The notes below the pieces were generated by a model. That model did not search any database and had not been told where the DNA came from. It saw only the letters and a list, made by a program, of their open reading frames with translations. A stretch of DNA of 64,000 bases, taken from Trichocoleus sp. FACHB-46. Its GTDB lineage: Bacteria > Cyanobacteriota > Cyanobacteriia > FACHB-46. This document shows, one piece after another, positions 18,197 to 25,675 of the stretch. Where the stretch lies: the NCBI RefSeq assembly GCF_014695385.1, contig NZ_JACJOD010000008.1, positions 62,001-126,000 of the forward strand, given 5' to 3'. Position 1 is the stretch's first letter, and each line of letters opens with the position of its first letter. Both the position numbers and the translations under genes were made by a program.

Positions 18197-19351
18197 ATGG
18201 AATTGACGACAGCCTTAAAAGGGCAGACAGTGCGGAATGCAGTGCGAGAAGTTGGCATCAACCCTGACTATTGGTATGCGGTCGGCTGGGCTAATAAGCT
18301 GAAGCCGAATGAGGTGATGCCCGTCAAGATTTGGCAGCAGGCGATCGCGGTTTATCGAGATGCCACAGGCCAACTCCATGCCCTAGAAGATGCCTGCCCC
18401 CATAAAGGTGTAGCGCTGCACAAAGGTAAAGTGCATGGCACTAATTTGGCTTGTCGCTATCACGGCTGGGAGTTTGATGGCCAAGGGGACTGCGTCAAAA
18501 TACCTTATTTCCCCCCTGAACAAAAATTACCCTGTGCTCAAGCCCGCAGCTACCCCATTCAAGAAAAGTACAACATCATTTGGATTTTTCCGGGTGATCC
18601 AGCGCTGGCTGAAACGTGTTCTCTACCGGATATTGCAGAGTTTGATCACCCCGACTTTTTCATGGTGCCAGTCACCGGACACTTTAAATCTCATTTCTCT
18701 ATCTGCAACGAAAACTCAATGGATGTATTTCATGGGTTTTTACATGAAAATTTGCAGGGTTGGTTCGACCCCATCTTGACCAGCTTGCGAGAAACTGAGA
18801 ATAGCGTCTGTGCGGACTATCGGGTGTCTTACAAAGGCAAGCTGGCGAAATTTTTGGGCTTAGCCGAGGAAGCTGAGCAGGTGACGACCAAAACCGTTTC
18901 AGTAGAATATCGTTATCCGCACTATCAAAGCTCGTTGGAGGGCGTTTCTAGCCTCTATCTGATGCGATTGCCGATGGGTCCTACAGAAAGTGCTTCCTTT
19001 GCCTTGTTCTTTCTGCGTGTGAAGTTGCCCAAGTGGTTTTTGCGATCGCTAGAGCCTGTGCTACAACCCTTGCTGGAGCAGCACGTGTTCATGAAATTTC
19101 TCAATCAAGACATTGAGATGATGGAAAGTGAGCAGCGTCGCTACCTGGACAACCCGCAGCGTCGGTATGTGGAAGTAAACCCAGCCATCATTGCAGTGCA
19201 GCGATTAATTGTCCGGCAGTACGAACAATTTGTGCAAAAATCTAGTCAATCAGAAGATCCCCAAAGCGGGAACTCAGATAACTTTGTTTCTTTCTCTAAG
19301 GCTATGGCTTCTAGCCCAGCCGAGCTAACCACAGAAAGCCCAGTCGGATGA
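18197..19351 (+). CDS. Rieske non-heme iron oxygenase
   Basis: A 384-residue oxygenase alpha-subunit-type protein. The Rieske [2Fe-2S] ligands are visible as DACPHKGVALH (Cys, His) and ACRYHGWEF (Cys, His), residues about 66-95. The mononuclear iron facial triad begins at NENSMDVFHGFLHENL (Asp/His/His region, about 175-190). No transmembrane anchor like that of pheophorbide a oxygenase is clear, though residues 270-295 are hydrophobic. The substrate is unknown. It lies 230 bases upstream of an alpha-oxoamine synthase, GNAT and epimerase series and may hydroxylate that pathway's lipid product (inference). A separate promoter for the later genes is possible. Confidence 0.88.
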   Translation: MELTTALKGQTVRNAVREVGINPDYWYAVGWANKLKPNEVMPVKIWQQAIAVYRDATGQLHALEDACPHKGVALHKGKVHGTNLACRYHGWEFDGQGDCVKIPYFPPEQKLPCAQARSYPIQEKYNIIWIFPGDPALAETCSLPDIAEFDHPDFFMVPVTGHFKSHFSICNENSMDVFHGFLHENLQGWFDPILTSLRETENSVCADYRVSYKGKLAKFLGLAEEAEQVTTKTVSVEYRYPHYQSSLEGVSSLYLMRLPMGPTESASFALFFLRVKLPKWFLRSLEPVLQPLLEQHVFMKFLNQDIEMMESEQRRYLDNPQRRYVEVNPAIIAVQRLIVRQYEQFVQKSSQSEDPQSGNSDNFVSFSKAMASSPAELTTESPVG

Positions 19352-19451
19352 AGGCAACTATACCAGCCGTTCCTCAAACAGATGTAATCCGGAACCGTAC
19401 TTCAGCCTCTACCCAGTACTTTGGTTCACAAACAATTTGGTTGTATAAAGT

Positions 19452-19470
19452 AATCCAGACCCTCTGGATT
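19452..19470 (+). terminator. Hairpin after the Rieske gene
   Basis: A perfect 8-bp stem, AATCCAGA (19452-19459) and TCTGGATT (19463-19470), with a CCC loop, 100 bases after the Rieske stop. The tail is only mildly T-rich (GCTGGTGTTTGG), so termination would be weak. Confidence 0.4.
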
Positions 19471-19580
19471 GCTGGTGTTTGGTGTTGTATTAGACCTGGA
19501 TGATGGGCATTTTGCTAGGAAAATACACTGTTATGCCAGAGACGATAGACTATCTGGGAATAAGGTGAGGGGAGTTTACT

Positions 19581-20861
19581 GTGCAAGTTATTAAAGAATA
19601 CGTCCAGCGCTGGTATGACAGCGAACTTGAGCCAGATGAATACATCTGCCACGCCAAACAAGGAAATTTAGTTGAACTGGAAGATGCTAAAACAGGCGTT
19701 CGCTGCACAGCTTTAACCTTCTGTACCAATGACGTCTTGGGGCTGGTTCAATCCGAGTCAGTTAGACAAGCGGCGATCGATAGCATTGTGCAGTACGGCA
19801 CTTCCAATAGTTCCTGCTCTGTCTTGAGTGGTCGAATTGATTTACATCGTCAGCTCGAAGATGAAATTTCGGCCTTCAAACATCTTCCTCACACCCAACT
19901 CTTTCTGAATGCTTGGATGGCGATGCAAGCCTTAATGGATGCGTTTTGCCATTTAGCAATTCCGGTACCTGGTTTTCAGCATACGCGGGAAACGCTTATT
20001 CTCACCGATGTACTGAACCACGGTTGCATCGTTTCTGCGATCGCCAATGCAGGAACTCGCTCCGGTAAGCTCTTTGGTCATAGCCCCCGGGTGCGGGTTC
20101 GTGCTTACCGACACTGCGATGTCAACGACTTGGCCACCAAACTGCGCCGCTATGCCAGACCCGATGACCGCATCATGGTGGTTTCGGATGCAGTGTTCTC
20201 GATGGATGGCGACATTGCTCCCCTACCCGACATGCTCGACGTGATGCAGAATTACGAAGGCAGCGTCTTGATGATGGATGAAGCTCATGCCAGTGGTGCG
20301 ATCGGAGCAACTGGAAGAGGAATTTACGAGCACTTTAACCTCACTCCTCAGCAAGCGATCGAGCGTGGTGTTGTGCCGCTGATCATGACCACCTTCTCGA
20401 AGTTTGCAGCCTCGGCTGGTGCGGCGATTAGCAGCCATGTAGCTGAGCTGAAGCCGTTGCTGAATGTCTCTCCCACCTCAATCGGCACTATTTCTCTACC
20501 TGCACCCCTCACCGCTGCTGCGCTAGAGAGCATCAAAATAGTGCGACGGGAGCCAGAACGGGTACGTCAATTACAGGAAAATACAGCTTACTTGCGATCG
20601 CGCTTGACCGAGCACGACTTCCTGCCGATCGGCGAAACCAACGTCGTTCCCATTATTTTGCCGTCCGAAATCAATCCCAAGCTGTTTGGTCGGTTGCTGC
20701 TCGAAAACTACGGCATTTGGGTTTCGCCGATCTGGTTTATTGCCAAGCCCCGTTTGCGGGTGACTGTCAACGCCCTCCATACCAAAGAGGAAATGGATCG
20801 ATTGGTGGCAGGGTTAGTGGCAACTCGAAATGTGCTGTATAAACCCACCATTAGTGCTTAG
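19581..20861 (+). CDS. Alpha-oxoamine synthase family PLP enzyme (serine palmitoyltransferase/BioF-like)
   Basis: A 426-residue PLP-dependent acyl-CoA (or acyl-ACP):amino acid condensing enzyme. The GTG start at 19581 follows GAGGGGAG. Visible motifs are the fold-type I core (FCTNDVLGL, GTSNSSCSVLSGRIDLH), the PLP-Asp and His motif MMDEAHASGAIGATGRG, and the Schiff-base lysine near residue 274 in TTFSKFAASAGAAIS. The family includes BioF, KBL, ALAS and Spt. No biotin genes are near; instead a GNAT-like gene and an NAD epimerase follow, which is the Spt, bacterial ceramide synthase and CerR pattern. The function as a 3-ketosphinganine-type synthase is inference; another acyl-aminoketone product is possible. 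Confidence 0.85.
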   Translation: MQVIKEYVQRWYDSELEPDEYICHAKQGNLVELEDAKTGVRCTALTFCTNDVLGLVQSESVRQAAIDSIVQYGTSNSSCSVLSGRIDLHRQLEDEISAFKHLPHTQLFLNAWMAMQALMDAFCHLAIPVPGFQHTRETLILTDVLNHGCIVSAIANAGTRSGKLFGHSPRVRVRAYRHCDVNDLATKLRRYARPDDRIMVVSDAVFSMDGDIAPLPDMLDVMQNYEGSVLMMDEAHASGAIGATGRGIYEHFNLTPQQAIERGVVPLIMTTFSKFAASAGAAISSHVAELKPLLNVSPTSIGTISLPAPLTAAALESIKIVRREPERVRQLQENTAYLRSRLTEHDFLPIGETNVVPIILPSEINPKLFGRLLLENYGIWVSPIWFIAKPRLRVTVNALHTKEEMDRLVAGLVATRNVLYKPTISA

Positions 20862-20878
20862 TTTGATAAAATGCTGCG

Positions 20879-20901
20879 AGGGTAGAAAAATACTCTGCCC
20901 T
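20879..20901 (+). other. Intercistronic hairpin
   Basis: AGGGTAGA (20879-20886) pairs with TCTGCCCT (20894-20901), 8 bp with one G-U, loop 7, in the 73-base gap between the oxoamine synthase and GNAT-like genes. No U-tract follows, so it is more likely an mRNA stability or attenuation element than a full terminator. Confidence 0.4.
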
Positions 20902-20934
20902 TGCCATAAAATCTTTAGTTTCAAAAGTTAAAAA

Positions 20935-22086
20935 ATGGTGGCTACTCAGGCTTCGACGTATCAGATTCGGGCGGTCACAACTCCAGCAGATCAAGACCTG
21001 TTTCTGGATGTGCCAACGCGAGTTTATGCCAATGATCCGAACTGGGTACCGCCTTTACGCAGCAGTACTGCCAAGCAATTCTCACCTAGCAATCCCTTCC
21101 TGCAATACGGTAAACTGCAACCGTTTATCGCAGTCACTCAGGGAGCCAAAGGGCCAGAGGCGGTAGGGCGTGTGGTAGCAGCAGTGAACCAGCGCCTGAT
21201 CGAGCGAGAAGGGCAGCAGATTGGGTTGTTTGGTTTTTTTGAATGTATTGCTGATTTTGCGATCGCTCAAGCACTGCTCGATGCCGCCTCTGACTGGTTG
21301 CGTCAGCAAGGCATGACGGCAGTGCGTGGTCCCATCGATCTTTCAACCCATAACAGTTGCCTGTGGTTAGTTGATGGCTTTGACTCACCGCCAATGGTGA
21401 TGATGCCTTACAATCCCGCTTACTATCCCGAATTTGCCGAGCGGTTGGGTTGGCAAAAGGCTAAAGATGCCTACGCTTACAACTTTCCTTTAGACAAGCC
21501 TTTACCCACCGAGTTCGAGAAAGCCCATCGCATTGCTTGCAAATCCGGCGTAACCTTCCGACCGTTGCGAACGAAAGGGGAAGGTTTTGAGCAAGATTGC
21601 CTTAGCCTCTACCGCTTGTTCACCACCGCCTTTGCAGGCAACTGGAGTTCTACACCCCGCACCCAAGAAGAATTTCTGGAAGAAGCTAAAGAGCTGCAAA
21701 GCTTAGTTGATCCAGACGTATTCCCGATCGCGGAATATAACGGCGAAATGATTGGGTTCTTTATGGGCTTGCCCGACTACAATATTCCCCTCAAACAGGT
21801 GGGCGGCAAGCTCAATTGGCTAGGGATTCTTAAGTTTCTCTGGTATCGTCGCCAGATTAACCAAGGCCGAGTCATTGCTATCTGTTCTTTGCCTGAATAC
21901 CGTCGCAAAATGGTGCCTCTCGCCTTAATTTATTTGGGCATGAGCGGTGGCATCCAAAAAGGGAAACCTTATCAGCGAGCTGAACTCTCTTGGGTTTACG
22001 AAGATAACTTCCCGTCGTGCAAGTTGATTGAAGCGTCGGGTGGCAAGATTTATAAGACGTACCGCATCTACGAAAAAGCATTATGA
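20935..22086 (+). CDS. GNAT-superfamily-like protein (candidate bacterial ceramide synthase)
   Basis: A 383-residue protein of a large bacterial family annotated as GNAT-like or hypothetical. Recognisable conserved stretches are YANDPNWVPPLR (about 32-43), VGRVVAAVNQRLIE, GFFECIADFAIAQALLDAAS, the GPIDLSTHNSCLWLVDGFDS block and MMPYNPAYYPEFAERLGW, with a second acyltransferase-like half ending in QRAELSWVYEDNFPSCKLIE. bCerS of Caulobacter is a GNAT-fold protein that acylates 3-ketosphinganine; the placement after an Spt-like gene suggests the same role here (inference). Its stop overlaps the epimerase start by ATGA, so translation is coupled. Confidence 0.75.
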   Translation: MVATQASTYQIRAVTTPADQDLFLDVPTRVYANDPNWVPPLRSSTAKQFSPSNPFLQYGKLQPFIAVTQGAKGPEAVGRVVAAVNQRLIEREGQQIGLFGFFECIADFAIAQALLDAASDWLRQQGMTAVRGPIDLSTHNSCLWLVDGFDSPPMVMMPYNPAYYPEFAERLGWQKAKDAYAYNFPLDKPLPTEFEKAHRIACKSGVTFRPLRTKGEGFEQDCLSLYRLFTTAFAGNWSSTPRTQEEFLEEAKELQSLVDPDVFPIAEYNGEMIGFFMGLPDYNIPLKQVGGKLNWLGILKFLWYRRQINQGRVIAICSLPEYRRKMVPLALIYLGMSGGIQKGKPYQRAELSWVYEDNFPSCKLIEASGGKIYKTYRIYEKAL

Positions 22087-23054
22087 AGGCGCTAGTCACC
22101 GGAGCAAACGGCTTTACCGGATCTCACCTGGTTCGTCTATTGGAACAGCGGGGTGACCAGGTAGTAGGGCTGGTCCGTAAGTCGAGCAATTTGTCGCGCC
22201 TAGCTGACACTCAAGTGCACCTGGTTTATGGTGACCTCAGCGATCGCGAAGCCTTACGCACCGCCATGCAAGGGGTAGACATAGTATTTCACACCGCTGC
22301 CTATGTGGAGTTGGGTTTGGTGAATGCGGCTGAGATGGAGCGTGTGAACGTAGAAGGCACTCGCGCCGTGATGGAAGTAGCCAAAGAAGTGGACGTGGCC
22401 AAAGTGGTCTATTGCAGCACCATTGGGGTGTTTGGTGACACGCAAGGGCAAGTGGTGGATGAGACCTTTCAGCGCACTCAAAAAGACTTTTCCTCCGCCT
22501 ACGATCGCACTAAATATGACGCGCAAGTATTTGTGGATCAGATGGCGCAGCAAGGGCTACCCGTCGTGAGTGTGATGCCCTCTGGAATTTTTGGCGCGGA
22601 TGATCCGCACTTTATTCCGGTCTTGCGGCAATTTCTCAAAGGTGGACTGAAGCTCTGGGCCGGGGGCGATCGCGTCACGGGTGTAGTCCACGTTGATGAC
22701 CTGGCGATGGCCATGATCTTGGCTGCCGAGAGAGCGCCAACCGGAGAGCACTACATTATTTCTGCTGGGGATTTGACCACACGAGAAATGTTCCAAATTG
22801 TGGGTCAGCAAGCTGGGATTGCTGCTCCCACCGAGGCTCCCAAAGCTTTGGTTAGGTTAGTGGGGAATATCTTAGACCCCCTTGGTCGCTTGTTCTCCTG
22901 GCAACCACCTCTGAGCCGAGAGCGGGTTCACTACGTCTACGATCGCTGTGTGCGGGTTGATGCCGCTAAAGCCCGACGCGAATTGAATTGGCAACCCCGC
23001 TCCGTTGCTGACACCTTGACCGAAATCGCTCAAGCAGTCCAGAAGACGCTTTAG
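22083..23054 (+). CDS. NAD(P)-dependent epimerase/dehydratase (candidate ceramide reductase-like)
   Basis: A 323-residue extended short-chain dehydrogenase. The nucleotide-binding motif GANGFTGSHLVRLLEQRG opens the protein, YGDLSD and FHTAAYVELG follow, and the catalytic Tyr and Lys are in SAYDRTKYDA (YxxxK), about residue 140. It resembles the hopanoid-associated sugar epimerase HpnA group and, equally, the CerR ketoreductase of bacterial sphingolipid synthesis, both members of this superfamily. The ATGA overlap with the GNAT-like gene and the upstream oxoamine synthase favour the reductase role (inference). No hopanoid gene is in the window. A long palindrome at 23326 ends the region. Confidence 0.82.
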   Translation: MKALVTGANGFTGSHLVRLLEQRGDQVVGLVRKSSNLSRLADTQVHLVYGDLSDREALRTAMQGVDIVFHTAAYVELGLVNAAEMERVNVEGTRAVMEVAKEVDVAKVVYCSTIGVFGDTQGQVVDETFQRTQKDFSSAYDRTKYDAQVFVDQMAQQGLPVVSVMPSGIFGADDPHFIPVLRQFLKGGLKLWAGGDRVTGVVHVDDLAMAMILAAERAPTGEHYIISAGDLTTREMFQIVGQQAGIAAPTEAPKALVRLVGNILDPLGRLFSWQPPLSRERVHYVYDRCVRVDAAKARRELNWQPRSVADTLTEIAQAVQKTL

Positions 23055-23325
23055 CACGACTTCCACCTTGAAACTACCGCTAGTTTCTGTAAAACCCTAT
23101 TGGGGATGATCCCCAGGGGTAACTGGGTAGATTGCCGCTATGCGATCGCCCTGCCTACCAGGGAGAATACAGACATAGCAAACCAGCCAATTGGCATTTA
23201 ATACACCAAGCCTCACTTATATATAGAGGCTGACAGAAAATATGACGAGGCCAATCTGCTATCTCCGTAACTGGAGCAGCAACAGGCACTAGGTTCTCGA
23301 CAAACTTTATGGAATAAATTACGGG

Positions 23326-23351
23326 TAGGGGCGCAGCATTCTGTGCCCCTA
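23326..23351. terminator. Bidirectional terminator-like palindrome
   Basis: TAGGGGCGCAG (23326-23336) and CTGTGCCCCTA (23341-23351) form an 11-bp stem with one G-U and a CATT loop. It sits between the convergent epimerase and DevA-like genes, with a T-rich stretch (TCTAGTTTT) on the plus side. The GTAGGGGCGC core resembles a palindromic repeat that I recall being dispersed in cyanobacterial spacers. The rest of the 330-base spacer shows no gene. Confidence 0.65.
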
Positions 23352-23385
23352 TCTAGTTTTAAATAGCTTGAACTACAACGAAGGG

Positions 23386-24159
23386 CTAGGCAGCATATCG
23401 CTGATCGAGCATGCCATCTTCCAAGTTCACCACTCGGTCTGCCACATCCATAATGCGTGGGTCATGAGTCACCATCAACACTGTACGACCCCCCTCTTTG
23501 GCAAGGTTTCGTAGCAACTCAATCACTGCATGGCCGCTACGAGAGTCCAGAGCCGCAGTAGGTTCATCCGCCATGATTAGGGGTGGGTCGCCTGCTAAAG
23601 CTCGTGCGATCGCCACTCGTTGTTGTTGGCCACCCGATAGCTCTCGAGGTAGTAACTTTACTTTATCTTGCAGCCCCACCTGTTCTAGCAAGCTTTGAGC
23701 CTGCTGGCGACGGTTACTGCGCCCTCGAAGACCTTTGACCTTAAGTGCTAATTCCACATTTTCAAGGGCAGTCAGGGCAGGAAACAGATTAAATCCTTGA
23801 AAAATAAAACCAATATTTTCCAAGCGGAACTGGGATAGTTGGGTGCGAGACATTCTTGTAATTTCTTGCCCTAACAAATGAACACTGCCGCGGCTAGGTG
23901 TTAAGATCCCCGCTAGGATAGAGAGCAGCGTAGTTTTTCCAGATCCAGAAGGACCCATCAGCAAATAAATGTCCCCTCTCTGGATATCGAGATCAATATC
24001 TTTCAGGGCGTAGAAGCGTTCAGCACCGGATTGGAATACCATTTCCACCCCACGGGCAGCAATGGCATTGGTTTTAATTTGGGTAGAGCCTATTGCGGTA
24101 GAAGCAACCTGACTCTGAAGCTGGGCATATTCAGCAAAACGAATTTGAGAAGCAGTCAT
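23386..24159 (-). CDS. devA: DevA-type ABC transporter ATP-binding protein
   Basis: A 257-residue ABC ATPase of the LolD/MacB/DevA group. It has Walker A GPSGSGKTTLL, signature LSGGQQQRVAIARAL, Walker B LIMADEPTAALD and the switch His in VTHDPR. The N terminus is about 30 residues longer than usual before the MVFQSG core. With the DevC-like permease upstream on the same strand (182-base gap) it should power export across the inner membrane toward an outer-membrane TolC partner. In heterocyst formers DevBCA exports glycolipids; here the substrate is unknown. No devB is adjacent. Confidence 0.87.
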   Translation of the reverse strand: MTASQIRFAEYAQLQSQVASTAIGSTQIKTNAIAARGVEMVFQSGAERFYALKDIDLDIQRGDIYLLMGPSGSGKTTLLSILAGILTPSRGSVHLLGQEITRMSRTQLSQFRLENIGFIFQGFNLFPALTALENVELALKVKGLRGRSNRRQQAQSLLEQVGLQDKVKLLPRELSGGQQQRVAIARALAGDPPLIMADEPTAALDSRSGHAVIELLRNLAKEGGRTVLMVTHDPRIMDVADRVVNLEDGMLDQRYAA

Positions 24160-24341
24160 CCGCTTAGGTTTCTAATCAACATTGGTTAAATGGAAAGGAG
24201 TGGAGTGCGAACTTTGGACAACGATGCACTGGTAGATTCAGGTGCTTAAACGCCGAATCCAGATTTCATCGCTGTAGAGCCATACTATCTAGTGTATCCA
24301 GGTTCTCTAAGTTCTCCGTATTCCCCTCGAGAAGTTTAAGG

Positions 24342-25601
24342 TTATGCCTTAAACACGATGGCGGGGTCAACTCGAGTTACCTTCTGAATCGCGAACAAGG
24401 CAGAGCTGACACACATCACCACCGTGATGCCGAAAACTCCGAAGGCTGTTGCGGGTGTAATTAAAATCAGAATCCCCTGAGTTGCCGATGTCCATGTGCC
24501 GACTCCAAGACACAGGGCTAAGCTAGGCAGGTAACCCAAAACGGCCATCCATAAGGCTTGCTCGACAATCACGCTGTAGATTACCCAATCTGACGCGCCC
24601 ATCGCTTTGAGAGTTCCGAACTCTCGTAGGTGATCCGAGACAGAGGAGTACAGAATTTGGCCCACAATCACGATTCCCACAATGATGCCAACAGCAGCTC
24701 CTAGACCGAGAACAAAGCCAATGCCCGTACGTTTTTGCCAATAATTACGAGTTTTTGCCACCATTTCGGCTCGTGTATAGGCATGGGTATTGGGCAGAGT
24801 CGCTTCTAACCGTTTTTTAAGAATTGCTAGATCTTGGTTGGGTTGGGCCCGAATCAAAATATAAGTGATGGGGTCGCCTAAATTCAGGCGACGGGGGGCC
24901 GCAGGCGCAGGATTGACCGAGCCAGTGCCAGCAGGCGCTGTTTCATAGGTGTTGGTGCATTGCACCTCCTCGGAGCCAGTCTGCGATCGGCATTGCAGGT
25001 TAGAACGGATGGGGGAGTTTATATAGGCATTGGCATTTTCTAAAGAGGTAAATAGGAAGCTACTAGACACCATTGACTGAGTGCCGCGAGTGAGACCAAC
25101 GAGTCGAGCTGGAAGTGAGCCGATCGCGCCTTGAGCATTAAGGGTTTTAAGATTCAGTGAATCTGCATTGGTTTCATCCACCATCACCGAAAAAGGCTGC
25201 TTGAGGGCACTGAGGCTGCCTTGGGTGATGTTTTGGGGAGAAAATAACTGTCCTTGAGGATCAAAGCCGACGACTCGGACTGGCGCAATCTCGTCTTGAG
25301 AGTTACGCCAAATGCCTGGCCTAAAGATCAAGGCTTCCGCTCGCCCTACGCCTGGTACTTGTTGCGCGACCCTAAGCTGATCCACTGCCAGAGGTAGCGT
25401 CAGCTCAATCTGCACCATGTCTTTGGAAGCAACCCAAACATCAGCCTGAGATTGGTCAATCAGGAGGGTGGTAGAACGAGTAAACCCTCTGAGAATTCCA
25501 GTCTGAATAGTGACAAGGCTGACTGCAAACATGATGCCAGCTTGAGCCACCAGGAATCGAGGAATATCCTCAAACAAGTTTTTGCGGGCGATGGAAGCCA
25601 T
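24342..25601 (-). CDS. devC: DevC-type ABC transporter permease
   Basis: A 419-residue FtsX/MacB-type permease, matching DevC from its first residues (SIARKNLFEDIPRFLVAQAG). One transmembrane helix near residues 18-38 is followed by a large periplasmic domain and three helices near 295-320, 345-370 and 385-410. The periplasmic part includes an extra Cys-containing, Pro/Ala-rich insert at about 195-235 (two Cys pairs possible), longer than the typical 385-residue DevC. It lies 74 bases after glmS and before devA on the minus strand. The membrane-fusion subunit DevB is absent from the neighbourhood. Confidence 0.87.
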   Translation of the reverse strand: MASIARKNLFEDIPRFLVAQAGIMFAVSLVTIQTGILRGFTRSTTLLIDQSQADVWVASKDMVQIELTLPLAVDQLRVAQQVPGVGRAEALIFRPGIWRNSQDEIAPVRVVGFDPQGQLFSPQNITQGSLSALKQPFSVMVDETNADSLNLKTLNAQGAIGSLPARLVGLTRGTQSMVSSSFLFTSLENANAYINSPIRSNLQCRSQTGSEEVQCTNTYETAPAGTGSVNPAPAAPRRLNLGDPITYILIRAQPNQDLAILKKRLEATLPNTHAYTRAEMVAKTRNYWQKRTGIGFVLGLGAAVGIIVGIVIVGQILYSSVSDHLREFGTLKAMGASDWVIYSVIVEQALWMAVLGYLPSLALCLGVGTWTSATQGILILITPATAFGVFGITVVMCVSSALFAIQKVTRVDPAIVFKA

Positions 25602-25675
25602 GAAGGAAAGTAACAGTTGAGTGCCTTATTATCAGCCTAAAAGATGGCAGGGCAAACTTCTGCTCAAGCAACCAC

